A DNA stretch of 64,000 nucleotides from Macrobrachium rosenbergii (lineage: Eukaryota; Arthropoda; Malacostraca; Decapoda; Palaemonidae), in NCBI RefSeq assembly GCF_040412425.1, contig NC_089756.1, positions 2,204,498 through 2,268,497 of the forward strand, written 5' to 3'. The translations under genes were made by a program, and so were the position numbers. Each line of letters starts with the position of its first letter. Position 1 is the first letter of the stretch. Below the pieces are notes generated by a model. That model made no database searches. It had not been told where the DNA came from and saw only the letters and a list, made by a program, of their open reading frames with translations. Shown piece after piece: positions 1 to 11,339 of this stretch.

Positions 1-1712
1 AACCAGGGGTATGTGAATCGGTTCCTGAACCCGAAGGTCAAGAAGAGCCAATGAGAGACCAACTGCCTCCTCTTAAGGAGGCAGTCCCTAGATGTCCAAG
101 GACTTCAAGGGGTAAGAAGAAGCACCCTTCCTCTCCTTCAGCTGACGGAGGTCTATCCGGTTCCTGGGGCGCCCTCGAACCTCGGGAAAGGAAGGTAAGA
201 GGCAGAAGAAGAAGAAATTGAAGATAAGTTGAAGAAGACGGTGGCTACTTCCACAGGGCGACTTCCTTCACCTTCACTCCGACATCTTCTACAGGATGGT
301 GGACACGAAACATTGTAACCTCCAAGGCAGTTAGGCAGGATCACAACGGAAGCAGCCCAGGACACGACAACCAGGAGAAGCAGCAGGCATGATCAGGACA
401 CCCGATGCAGGAGCTACGGAAGCAGTTCGAAAGGCAGGAGCTACAGCAATGGACAGGAACATCAAATGAACATCACCAGCAGCGACAGGAATGATAAGGA
501 CGCCTGTGGCAGGAGACCAGGAAGAGCCACCCAGAGACTGTCGCCAAGTCAACAGGAGCATAGCACAAGAAACAACAGGAGTACACGGACCACAGATACA
601 CCAGAGGCAGTGTCACAGCATACATGAAGGCCAGCAATGATAGCGATCGATCCACATCAGCGGGAACAGAGTCGGAACGATCCTGACATGGAATTATGCC
701 ATTCCAACCAGGCACTGTGGTCGATCCCGAAGCAACACTGTATGAACATTGAGACTTCTTCATGAAAAGATATCCCAACTGAGATAACCAGCCAACTACT
801 GCTGTGCCTACCATGCTCACTGTCAACTCGAAAGAAAAAGCAAAGATGATTAGCAGAGGGAGACTCCTCTCGCTATGAAGGAAACTGCCCTACGTAGCGA
901 GAGGAGGTCCCTGAGAAGAGGTCGCCCGACTGCCCACGCCCCATACCCCTCGCGGTCTTCGCCCGACGAGTGAGCGAAGAGGGTGAAGGAGAGAGATCTC
1001 TCCCAAAGGAGAGATAAGGAAGAACCTACAGGGAGAGACAATGTAGGAGGGGAGGCAACTAAGGGCGCTGTGGTAGCGAAACTTACCGATGATGCCCGCA
1101 ACTCTCCATAGCACAGGCGGCAAAAAAAGAAAAAACCACTCAGCACAAGTAGAAAGGATGTGGTCATGCCCTTGTACATAGAGGGCAGAGGCCCAAGAAG
1201 GGGAGCGAACTTTTTACGTCCCGATCAATGTAGGGGAGCGAAGATATTACGCCCCAATCAAATATCTGCGAACGTACAGGGAATGCCTTCAGTATCTAAA
1301 TAAATGGTTACTGGAAGAGAAGCATTGCCACTTGGTTACGCCCCTCTAAATACGCTCTTGGCCATCAAACCCAAGACACAGATGCAGGAAAACGACGGCT
1401 TATGCAAGGCTATCACAAATCGTGGGTTTGTATTAATAAGTATCAAACACGTAATATATACACAAAATTAAAGAAAGATCCCACCGGGATGATAAAGAGC
1501 TTAACGACAGTCAGGCAAAGAGATCCGAAAACATGTCTGCAACGCATGAAGACTGAAAGCAAACTGGAATGTTCACATCTGGGCAGGCAGGTATTCCCGT
1601 CTACCTGATGGTAGTTACTGCCTAACCACTTGCTCAAGAGTTTAACGGCCATGTCCAACTTTGCCTTAAGTAATTCCTAATATATATCATATCGGAACAA
1701 CTTGAATTTAAA
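1..1712 (-). mobile_element. DIRS-B element B1, 5' end fragment (gag 5' half, leader, ITR)
   Basis: This fragment is collinear with 51530-53385 (B6), and its last 340 bases with 60870-61245 (B8). On the minus strand it holds the 5' half of a gag-like ORF (broken frames at 153-365 and 331-561, rich in Ala, Val, Pro and Ser), then a leader around 850-1400, then the 5' ITR. The ITR is recognised by the shared blocks GGAATGTTCACATC, CTGCCTAACCAC and TTTAACGGCC, and ends at about 1712 with TCGGAACAA, the same terminus seen at 44755. The rest of the element lies outside the window. The gag frames are interrupted, so this is a relic. Assignment rests on repeated blocks seen here; the exact family name is unknown. 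Confidence 0.72.
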
Positions 1713-1903
1713 TGTTCCTCACAAGCTAAATCATAAATCTCATACAGTTATCCCTTTCCCCATTCATTGTTCCTGCAATCAACACCTTCACAAACATCCC
1801 CAGTCTCTAGTACAGGACCAGCACAGCATTCCTTTATCAACCAAGTACCAAACTTAAAGGACCTGTCCACATTGCTCGACATTTCCTGTCTCAATGACTT
1901 TAA

Positions 1904-4090
1904 CCCTTAAACGCCTACTGGACGTATCATACGTCGACTAAAATTGTCTGTTGGGTGCAAAGTGGATGTACCGTACGTCGACTACAAAAAATTTCAACCT
2001 TCGGTCAACTTTGACTCGACTGAAATGGTCGAAAAACGCAATTGTAAGCTAAAACTCTTACATTCTAGTAATATTCAATCATTTACCTTCATTTTGCAAC
2101 AAATTGGAAGTCTCTAGCACAATATTTCAATTTATGGTGAATTTTTGAAAAAATTTTTTCCTTACGTCCAAGACGGGTAACTTATTAAAAATTTCAGAAA
2201 TTCTTTTCGTCATTTTGTCATAATTTTTGCACTGTTTTATATTAGCCGTTATGTAAAGTTTTATATATGAAAATGTGCGTAATTTCATGTAAAATACAAC
2301 AAAATACAACCCATGGTTGTAGTTTTATCAGTTTGGAAATATTTTCATATAAATCTCGATAACTGCCAAAATTTCAACCTTCGGTCAACTTTGACTCGAC
2401 CGAAGTGGTCAAAAACGCAATTGTAAGCTATAACTCTTACATTCTAGTAATATTCAATCATTTACCTTCATTTTGCAACAAATTGGAAGTCTCTAGCACA
2501 ATATTTTGATTTATGATGAATTTTTGAAAAAAAATTTTTCTTACGTCCGCGCCAGAAATTCTTTTGTCACGTTGTCGTAATGTTTGCACCGTTTTATATT
2601 AGTCGTTACATAAAGTTTTATATATGGAAATGTGTGCAATTTCATGTAGAATACAACAGAAAATAACTCATGGTTGTAGCTTTTATCAGTTTTGAAATAT
2701 TTTCATATAAATCACGATAACTACCAAAATTTCAACCTTCGGTCAACTTTAACTCGACCAAAATGGTAAAAAAAACGCAATTATAAGCTAAAACTCTTAC
2801 ATTCTAGTAATATTCAATCATGTACCTTCATTTTGCAACAAACTGGAGGTCTCTAGCACAATATTTTGACTTATGGTGAATTTCTGAAAAAAAAAAAAAA
2901 CTTTTTCCTTACGTCTGCGCGTGGTAACTCAGCCGAACATCTCAGAAATTCTTTCGTCACGTTGTCGTAATGTTTGCATCGTTTTACATTAGTCGTTACA
3001 TAATCTTTTATATATGAAAATGGGCGCAATTTCATGTAGAATACAACAGAAAATAATTCATGGTTGTAGCTTTTATCACTTTTGAAATATTTTCACATTA
3101 ATCACGATAACTGCCAAAATTTCAACCTTCGGTCAACTTTAACTCGACCGAAATGGTCGAAAAACGCAATTGTAAGCTAAAACTCTTACATTCTAGTAAT
3201 ATTCAATCATTTACCTTTATTTTGCAATAAATTGGAAGTCTCTAGCACAATATTTCGATTTATGGTGAATTTTTTAAAAAACATTTTCCTTATGTCCGCG
3301 CAGTAACTCGGCCGAACATCTCAGAAATTCTTTCGTCACGTTGTCGTAATGTTTGCACCGTTTTATATTAGTCGTTACATAAACTTTTATATATGAAAAT
3401 GTGTGCAATTTCATGTAGAATACAACAGAAAATAACTCATGGTTGTAGCTTTTATCAGTTTTGAAATATTTTCATATAAATTACGATAAATAGAAAGAAT
3501 TCGACCTTCGGTCAACTTTAACTAGACCGAAATGGTCGAAAACTGCAATTGTAAGCTAAAACACTTACAGTCTAGTAATATTCAATCAATTAGCTTCATT
3601 TTTCAACAAACGGGAAGTCTCTAGCACAATATTGCGATTTATGGTGAATTTTTGAAAAAAACATTTTTTTATGTCCGCTCGTTACGGATTCATGCATCAT
3701 ATTGTGATAATATTTTCTCTGTGTTGCTTTGATCGTTTTACAATTTGTTATATACCAAAATCATTGCAATTTAGTGTACAATACAAAAAAAAATAATCCG
3801 TTAGCTTTAACCATTTTGCTCAGCAGCGATTTGTATAAAATTATATATGAAAAATTTTTTTGCGCTGTCATATATTTCAAGATTTATATATGATAATGAT
3901 ATTTTTTCATTTCTGGTGGTTGCATACTAAACTTCAGGCAATGACAAAAAGGAGCCAAAATGAACTCTTAATCTTAAAAACTAAGCGTGCTGTGATTTTT
4001 TTTAAAAACTTTTTTCCGCTTTGGCGCTAACTCCTAACGCCAGCGGCATACGGGAGACGTTTTTGTAAATAGAGGCTCGGCGTTTAAGGG
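1904..4090. mobile_element. piggyBac-like non-autonomous element, copy 1 (2.2 kb)
   Basis: The termini are CCCTTAAACGCC and GGCGTTTAAGGG, and the element is flanked on both sides by TTAA (1900-1903 and 4091-4094). TTAA duplication with CCC/GGG ends is the signature of the piggyBac superfamily. No transposase frame is present, so it would be non-autonomous. The interior is AT-rich and mostly made of five tandem units of about 380 bp. Two 15 bp near-palindromes lie just inside the left end. A second copy in the opposite orientation is at 7129-8914. The superfamily call rests on the ends and target site only. Confidence 0.72.
1991..3700. repeat. Internal tandem repeat, about 380 bp x 5
   Basis: The landmark ATTTCAACCTTCGGTCAACT starts at about 1991, 2371, 2729, 3119 and 3498 (the last unit diverged), giving spacings of 358 to 390. 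Each unit also contains ACATTCTAGTAATATTCAAT and GTCTCTAGCACAATATT. The array is confined to the piggyBac-like element; the other copy has three units. Confidence 0.85.
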
Positions 4091-4094
4091 TTAA

Positions 4095-5052
4095 GCTGGG
4101 TTAATTAAATTCAAACGCCAATATGAATACAGTAGTATTTATGAAACTAAAAACTTAAAGTGAACACCAGATTTTATTATTAATACTGTATTGAGATCTT
4201 TATGTCTACTGCATAAAACAAAGGAAGCAGTTGGAAAAGGGCAAAGTAATTTCTGTTTGTTGAGCAGAGGCCAATGCTCAGGTTGACAAATAGACCTTTT
4301 ATCCCCTTCAACATCTTACCACACCTACAGGCCACACAGGGCACGGAGTCGCACTTGCACTAAGCCTGCTTAATCTAAAATGATGACCACTGGATGCTAA
4401 GTAGTATGATGTTGTGTTAGTAAATAAAATATAAAATTTTATTAACTTATCTAATACAGTATATTAAAATTCTGATAGACAGTACTTCAAAATATTCTGG
4501 ATTCTGTTATTTTCTTTATAAATGGAGCTTACTACAGTCTGGTAACAATACATTTTAAAAGCCTTTCACATCTCTTCATATATTAATTTCCCAACATTTC
4601 ACCCTATAAAATCTACAAGAGATGAGAGATGAGAATAAAATCCTTGGAACCTTTTACAATTAGCTATTCGACAAGGCAAACAATAAATCTCACTTGAAAA
4701 CTACACGAAGACAAAACAACTGTTACTCGGCAGTTTTCAAGCATATCCATTTGTAAATGCATCTCTCTCTCTCTCTCTCTGTCTCTGTCTCTTTCCTTGT
4801 TTTGCTTATTTGCACTTACACCACCTGAAACAAGAGGCTGAATAACAGTGGTAACCATATGGAATGAGTGACACATTAACTGCATGAAGCACTGACATGA
4901 AGACCTCATCATCTTATGTAACATTGGGGTTTATAAACGATACCCTGCGCATGAAAAATACATACCCTGAATTCTGAGTGAACTGAAACCCGACATTATG
5001 GTAAAGAAACCATCTTCCAGGCTAATAAAAACCATCATATTACCACTTCTGA
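4095..5052. other. Unassigned AT-rich sequence
   Basis: No coding frame, repeat family or RNA gene is recognised here apart from a short CT tract at 4769-4803. It may be host intergenic DNA or an old, unrecognisable repeat. Confidence 0.4.
4769..4803. repeat. (CT)n microsatellite
   Basis: An imperfect CT/GTCT tract of about 35 bases. Confidence 0.85.
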
Positions 5053-5054
5053 TA

Positions 5055-5366
5055 CAGGCAGTCCTCGGTTATCGGCGGGGGTTCTGTTCTGAGGGTGTGA
5101 TGATAACCGAAAATCGCCACTAACCAAAATTCGGCAATTTCCGGCGCTTTTTCAGCAATTTCGGGGCTTATGGGCACCGAAAAGTGCCGATTTTCGGTTA
5201 TCGGCGCCTCTGTTAGTTATATATCGGCACCAATACCCAAATATCAGCGCCAATAAGCGGAAATTGGCTCTTTTCAGCGCCGAAAATTGCCGATTTTTGT
5301 CGCTAGACAAGCGCCGTAAACCTGAATTGCCATTAACCGAGCCTGCTGTTAACCGGGGACTGCCTG
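5055..5366. mobile_element. pogo/Tigger-like MITE, copy M1
   Basis: A 312 bp element with terminal inverted repeats CAGGCAGTCCTCGGTTA and TAACCGGGGACTGCCTG, flanked by TA on both sides (5053-5054 and 5367-5368). The interior is a run of short inverted motifs related to CCGATAACCGAAAATCGGC and GGCGCC. CAG-starting ends with a TA target are typical of the pogo/Tigger branch of Tc1/mariner; there is no transposase. Further copies are at 37843, 38147, 38257, 39198 and 41401. Confidence 0.75.
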
Positions 5367-5509
5367 TAATACAAAGTAAACAAGTACCATATACAGTATA
5401 AACAATTGAGGGGAAGTCAATAATCCTGTTCCCTGATTTTATCGTAAATTATTCATACCTAGAAACAAATGCCCACAAAAATCATCAAGGATGAATCATG
5501 AAAGACTTA

Positions 5510-6297
5510 AGAACCACAATAACTTCTTTCTATTTTGCTATTGGGGCTAGGACTCGGGTGAAAACTTGAGGGGCTGTCGAAAGTCCAAAGCACAGCACTC
5601 GAAATTGGAAGACCTTGTCCTGGAACACAAACCGTAGATATTTCCTGGCCTCTGGGTGAACTGGGACGTGGGAATACGCATCCTGCATGTCTATGGTTGC
5701 CATCCAATCCCCTTAATGGATGGAAGATAGAATATTTTGAATTTTGTAGTCTGAATATAGAAATTCAGGGCGCTGACGTCCAGGACAGGTCTCCAACCTC
5801 CCGATGATTTTGGGACAACGAATAGCTCGTTGTAGAATCCCGGCATGTTGACATCTCCGACTATTTCTATGGCTCTCTTGGTGAGGAGAGACGAAACTTC
5901 CCGTGATAGGGCTGAATACCTCTCCGATACGAGAGGACACTAAGGGAGGTTTCTCCCTGAATGGGATGGAGTATCCTACTTTGATTACCTTTAAAACCCA
6001 AGGTTCCACATCTCTGTCCTTCCACTTGCTCCAAAAATGCTGAAGCCTGGCCCCCACTAGTACATGGAGGATAGTATCCTCACTTGCGGCAGAAAGATTT
6101 TTTTGTTGACTTCTTAATTGGGAACAGGGCTGGAATCTACCTCTACCTCCCCGAAATGTTTGCTGTAGAGGGGAAATTGTTCTAGATGCAAACGATGCTG
6201 AAAATGCGGAACGTCCAGACTCCTTAGGACATTTGGTGGACTGGGCCAGCAAGTCTTGTGGGGATTTCTTTTGAAGTTCCTCTGCGATATGTTCCAC
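5510..6297 (-). pseudogene. DIRS-A1 pol fragment: RT fingers and palm start
   Basis: The N-terminal part of a DIRS-type reverse transcriptase. The frame ending at 5713 contains GARLQHFWSKW and then PFREKPPL, the segment that opens RT in both families here. After a frame change, the stretch 5510-5700 matches the motif A region of A3 (ID.QDAY..VPVHP), the FVFQDKVFQF block and the LSTAPQVF block. The copy ends before the YxDD motif, so it cannot encode an active polymerase. In A3 the same region is followed by the thumb and RNase H; here it runs into unrelated sequence. The residues N-terminal of the RT start (Ser, Arg and Gly rich) probably belong to the gag-pol junction. I call it a pseudogene because of truncation plus frameshift. 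Confidence 0.72.
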
Positions 6298-6326
6298 TGT
6301 AGCGCTGGGAAAAAGTTCCTGTTGAT

Positions 6327-6989
6327 TTAAAGGAGCAAAAAGGAGCGTGGATCTCTGTTGGAGAGTGATCCCTTTGGAAGTGAATGAACAACACTGCTCT
6401 CGCTTCTTAAGTACAGTACTCCCACCGCAAACAAGGCTGCCAGCTCCTGGGATCCATCCCTTATTGTTTTATCCGCGCATGAGAGCACTCCCAGCCAGTC
6501 TGTAGTGAAGTTAGCTTGGAGAGAGGTGCAATCTTCTATTTTATTTGCTAGGGCGCCAACAGTCCAATCAAGAAAACTTAAAATCTTGAAGACCTTAAAG
6601 ATGTCCTTAGTCAAACGCTCGAGTTCAGAAGTCATAAACCAGATCTTGGAAGTGGAGAAGGCAGATCTCCTTGACGAGTCGATTAAACTGGAGAAATCCC
6701 CTTGGGAGGAGGAAGTAACTCCCAATGACGGCACTTCCCCAGTCACACGGGATAAGTATCTCCTCTTGGATAAGTGAGAAGGAGGAGTGCAGAATACCTC
6801 TTTCCCTGTTTTCCTCTTTTCTGTCAACCGGCTCTCAATGCCTGACAGAGTTTTCTTCGACGACTTTGATAGCACCATCTTAGGCAGCCTAGAGGCATCC
6901 GTAGGCTGTCTCATCATAAAAGAAGAACCCAGCAAAAAGGGAATCACTGGAGAAAAGAAGTCCTGGAAGCAAAACAAGAAGTATTTCAA
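6327..6989 (-). pseudogene. DIRS-A1 gag C-terminal (capsid-like) segment
   Basis: A 220-residue open segment similar to the 42194-43116 region of A3. Shared blocks are LPKMVL/LPRMVL, SKKTLS/SKKAFA, the FLDWTVGALANKIEDC / FLDWMVGALAKKIEDC block and DWLGVLSCADK / DWLGVLGCTDR. This block is helical and is conserved between copies, as expected of the structural domain of ORF1 that packages element RNA; the function is inferred from its position in DIRS elements. The segment continues upstream to 7125, where the piggyBac-like element interrupts it, and resumes at 8919. It is one piece of a broken gene, not an independent protein. Confidence 0.7.
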
Positions 6990-7128
6990 AAGGGAAGCGT
7001 AGGCTGAAGCAGGCTGATCCTGTTCTGTCCTCTTCTGCAGACGAAATGGGAGAGTGTCAAATTCTCAGGCTCATGAGTCACAGACGGTTTACGTAAAAGG
7101 TCCATAATACTGTCTAAGCGTTGTTTAA

Positions 7129-8914
7129 CCCTTAAACGTCGAGCCTCTATTTATAAAAGTGTCTGTCGTATGCCGGCGGCGTTCGGGAGTTAGCGCCGAA
7201 GCAGAAAAAAGTTTTTTTCAAAAAATCACAGCACACTTAGTTTTTAAGATTAAGAGTTCATTTTTGGCTCCTTTTTTCTCATTGCCTGAAGTTTAGTATG
7301 CAACCATTAGAAATTAAAAAAATATCATTATCATATATAAATATTGGAATATAAGACAGCGCAAAAAAAAATTTCATACATAACTGTATACAAATTGCGC
7401 TGTGAGCAAAACGGTTAAAGCTAATGAGTTTTTTTTTTTTGTTGTATTGTACACTAAATTGCGATGATTTTGGTATATAACAAACTGTAAAATGATCAAA
7501 GCAACACAGAGAAAATATTATCACAAAATGATGCATGATTTCGTAATGCACGGACGTAAAAACAAGTTTTTTTTTTAAATTCGCCATAAATCAAAATATT
7601 GTGCTAGAGACTTCCTGTTTGTTGCAAAATGAAGGTAATTGATTGAATATTACTAGAATGTAAGTGTTTTAGCTTACAATTGCAGTTTTTTACCATTTCG
7701 GTCGAGTTAAAAGTTGACCAAAGGTTGAATTTTTTCTATTTATCGTGATTTATATGAAAATATTTCAAAACTGATAAAAGCTACAACCATGAGTTTTTTT
7801 TGTTATATTCTACATGATATTGCTCACATTTTCATGTATGACACTTTATGTAAGGCCTAATATAAAACGGTGCGAAAAGTACAAGAAGGTGACTAAAGAA
7901 ATTTTGAGGTTTTCAGCCAAGTTACCGCGCGCGGAGGTAAGGAAAAAGTTTTCTCAAAAATTCACCATAAATCGAAATATTGTGCTAGAGACTTCCTGTT
8001 TGTTGCAAAATGAAGGTAAATGATTGAATGTTACTAGAATGTAAGAGTTTTTCGACCACTTTGGTCGAGTCAAAGTTGACCGAAGGTTGAAATTTTGGCA
8101 CTTACCGTGATTTATATGAAAATATTTCAAAACTGATAAAAGCTACAACCATGAGTTATTTTTTGTTGTATTCTAAATGAAATTGTGCATATTTTCATAT
8201 ATAAAACTTTATGTAACGGCTAACATAAAATGGTGCAAAAATTACGACAAAGTGATGAAAGAATTTCTGAGATTTTTGGCTGAGTTACTGCGTGGACATA
8301 AGGAAAAAGTTTTTTCAAAAATTCACCATAAATCGAAATATTGTGCTAGAGACTTCCAATTTGTTGCAAAATGAAGGTAAATGATTGAATATTACTAGAA
8401 TGTACGAGTTTTAGCTTACAATTACGTTTTTCGACCATTTCGGTAGAGTCAAAGTTGACAGAAGGTTGAAATTTTGGCACATCGTGATTTATATGAAAGT
8501 ATTTCAAAACTTATAAAAGCTACAACCATGGGTTGTTTTTAATTGTATTCTACATGAAATTGCGCACATTTTCATATATAAAACTTTATGTAATGGCTAA
8601 TATAAAACGGTGCAAAAATTACGACAAAGTGACAAAAGAATTTCTGAGATGCGTCGCTGATGCTCTGTAGTGAGAGAAGATAGAAATTCGCGCATGCGCA
8701 ACTGGGTAACGCTCGTAAACAAAACAACAGCGTGATCCGTGAACTCCCAGCATCCCTCAAGGTGCGTGATTTGAAATATTTCACAAACTAGGCTTATAAC
8801 TGTTTTTCTGCGAATATTTGAAAAAACTTTTTGTAGTCGACGTACTGTACGTCCACTCGGCACCCGACAGACAATTTTAGTCGATGTACGATACGTCCAG
8901 TCGGCGTTTAAGGG
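7129..8914. mobile_element. piggyBac-like non-autonomous element, copy 2 (1.8 kb)
   Basis: Ends are CCCTTAAACGTC and GGCGTTTAAGGG, flanked by TTAA (7125-7128 and 8915-8918). Orientation is opposite to copy 1. It has three internal repeat units rather than five, plus about 200 bp of non-repeated sequence (8640-8830) that copy 1 lacks. It interrupts the gag gene of A1, so it inserted after A1. Confidence 0.75.
7560..8500. repeat. Internal tandem repeat, about 375 bp x 3
   Basis: The same unit as in 1991-3700, inverted. The GTTGACC..AGGTTGAA landmark occurs near 7710, 8075 and 8455. Confidence 0.8.
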
Positions 8915-8918
8915 TTAA

Positions 8919-10290
8919 TGGGTTCCAAAGCCGGATTCTGAATCAGATGAAGAGAAGAAGGTGGTGCCATATGCCTATTCACTCGCTCGGAATGGATGTG
9001 ATCGAGCTCTGACAAACGCTCGCGAACTACTTGCTGAACTGGTTCAATGGGAGAATCGGATCCTCTAGATCCCACTGTGTGTCTAGATCCCTTGGATCCC
9101 ACTAAACACTTGGATCCTGTCGATCCCATTCATCAAGTGGACGAATAGATCCCTCAGATCCCACTGGACAACTGGGTCCCTTGGATCCCAATGGATGCCT
9201 GGATTCCTCGGATCCCTTCAAATATCTGGATCCCCTTTGATGCTCGGATCCCTTGGATCCAAAAGTGTGATCTCTGTGTTTCTTAAAGATCCGCTTGGGC
9301 GACAGAAACTGACGCTCTGACAGATACTACAGGCGACACGTTAGATGGATCATCCTAAAAACTTCACGAGGGTCTGGGACTTGGATCCCAATCTCTGTTC
9401 TGCTTGCACGGGATCGGAATTTGGACTCAGCTGCGGATATTGGCCTCTTCAATGGCCTGAATGCACTTTTGAAGCGCCAACTGCGCTTCTGACTCGCTTC
9501 GCACCTGGATCCGTTAGATCCCGAATCCGTATCACTCGACGAAAGTGCATGAACTCCAACATGGATGCCTTTTCAGTGGCTGTCTGCCGAGTCCTGTTAA
9601 TCCCAAACTACAGGCTCGGTTGAGGGGGCAACTACCAGTGGGCGAACCCCACCGACTCCCTGGGACTTACGGTTTGCCTCCTCCCAGGTTTAGGGGAGTC
9701 TGACAGGGACCCTCATCTAGGAGCATCAGTGGGAAGAGTAGCCACCTCTTCCACTGACACAACACTTGCACCGACGTCACTGGCACTAATCTTATCCATG
9801 AGGCCTCTCACTGAAGCCCCTATTTTGAGCTACAGTGTTCACTGAGAGACCGATTTTCTGGGACATTCTGGCTTCCAGACTGGCAATGACATTGGGTTCA
9901 GAAGGTTGGAAGTTGGATAATGGAGTCACAGGTAAAATTGGGGGACTGGTGATCGGGGAGAATGCAGATATAAGAGTTGGAAGGACATGCAAAACAGGAG
10001 AACCCTGACTAACTGAATTCTTAGCTTCGGTCTTAGCCGCCGCTCTCCTACGTCTGTTTTTCTCTCCTACGTCTGTTTTTCTCAAGTTTGTCTAAGTAAC
10101 TAGTTAAAGTCTTCCATTTCCCCTGATCCCATTCTTTGCATTCGTCACAGATCAAGCCTGCAGAGCAAGTTTGTCCTCTACATTTACAACAAATGGTATG
10201 AGCATCATAACTGATAGAAGTTAGTCAGGTATTACAGCCTCTGCTGCAAAACCCACTACTAGCAGAACCAGAGTCAGACATATTCTGAAA
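8919..10290 (-). pseudogene. DIRS-A1 gag N-terminal half and variable linker
   Basis: On the minus strand, the N-terminal part (about 10290-9792) matches 44280-43829 of A3: both share the segment encoding ASLEAR near 9870 and 43890, and the sequence CCATTTCCCCTGATCCCATTC next to a Cys-encoding stretch. Downstream, 9540-9760 matches 43580-43790 of A3 and 20510-20700 of A2. Between these and the capsid part lies a linker (8919-9560) rich in GGATCC, encoding Gly-Ser-Asp/Lys type repeats in one frame. Stops and frame changes are frequent. The protein would be the nucleic-acid-binding structural protein of the element. The linker is the same position that has expanded into the large satellite in A2. 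Confidence 0.68.
9045..9260. repeat. Short GGATCC minisatellite in the gag linker of A1
   Basis: About eight degenerate units of 24 to 30 bases with the consensus CACTTGGATCCC..GATCC. They resemble the first units of the A2 array (14560-14880). Confidence 0.75.
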
Positions 10291-10429
10291 GAAAAAAGTC
10301 CAAGCTAAATAAGCTAATGCAATTAGCGCAATCGCTACCAAGACACGGAATACTTCACCAAACAATGATGAAAATCATCCGGCGAATTATACGAAGTCAA
10401 AAGAAAGCTGAAGTTAACAACCATGTTAC

Positions 10430-10612
10430 GCTGTCAACCGGCAGAAACGAATTGGGCTTGTTAGTAGTGTTGTACCTATCCTTCCCTGAAAGTGGGCGGG
10501 GGAGTTACCTACACCAAAATATTGGAATGCTACTGCAAATTTTCAAATTTAAGCTGCCGATAAATGAAACGTAATAGCTATGTAGTTACTTGGTAAGTTA
10601 CTTATATAAAAA
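10430..10612 (-). repeat. 5' ITR of DIRS-A1
   Basis: Inverted relative to 10612-10760 and to 36985-37165. Shared blocks (read inverted) include AGCTATGTAATTACTTGGTA, the GGCGGGG..GTTACCTACACC block and AAATTTAAGCTGCCG. It ends in GTAAGTTACTTATATAAAA. Confidence 0.78.
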
Positions 10613-10935
10613 TAAAGTTTTATATATGCTTACCAAGTAATTACATAGCTATTAGTTTCATTTATTCGCAATAGCTTAAATATAAATTTTGCGGTAGCGA
10701 CACCGATGTTCTGTGTAGGTGACTAGTCTCACCCCCTAACGAGATAGTTCGGAACAACTTAGCAGAGAATCCTCAGTCTGTTTATGCTTATGTCCATCAG
10801 AGGGGAGGAGGGAGGGATCCGATCATTAATTACTTGGTAAGTATATATAAAACTTTATTATAAAAATGTCATTTTTATTAAGTAACTTACCAAGTAATTA
10901 CATAGCTGAATCCCACATTGACAGGAGGTGGGATA
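10612..10935 (-). repeat. 3' ITR and ICR of DIRS-A2
   Basis: The ITR starts AAAGTTTTATATATGCTTAC. The ICR (10830-10915) contains the complement of that end, then the perfect palindrome ATAAAAATGTCATTTTTAT, then a copy of the opposite end (AAGTAACTTACCAAGTAATT). This is the DIRS1-type internal complementary region. Confidence 0.8.
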
Positions 10936-11339
10936 CATGGACATATTCTACTCTAAAACATTAAGTCATGTAATGAATTAGAAATAGAAAAGTTGCTAGC
11001 ATTGAAAACAATGCTAGTCATTCCTTGTTAGTTAAGAGAGCCTGCTGTGTAAACTGCCTCTGGTTGGTGCTCAACTTAACCTGTAGTGGCACGTCAGTAA
11101 AGCCGAGGGTTGCCTTCACAAAAGAGGTAGCTTTGTAGCGGAGGAGTACTCCGATCGCTACCAAAGCATCAGTGGAAGTTATGCAGTCAAGGTATTATCC
11201 GATGGCTAGCAGAACTTTAAAGGTGCCCTTGCCCTGGGCACATTACCATAATGAAAACAACCAAATTATGTTGTCACCTACACTGAAGACCTAAACCCAT
11301 CCACTAAGAGTGCCAGGTGCTCCGGGTACATTGTATCCA

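Larger units (their letters stand above)
5510..10612 (-). mobile_element. DIRS-A element A1, truncated in RT
   Basis: On the minus strand this element runs from its 5' ITR (10430-10612) through gag (about 10160 down to 6327) into the reverse transcriptase, where it stops abruptly near 5510. The RNase H, YR and 3' ITR/ICR are missing. A piggyBac-like element (7129-8914) is inserted in gag. The 5' terminus reads GTAAGTTACTTATATAAAA and abuts the 3' terminus of A2 directly. Collinearity with A3 (36969-44595) supports the assignment throughout. Confidence 0.8.
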
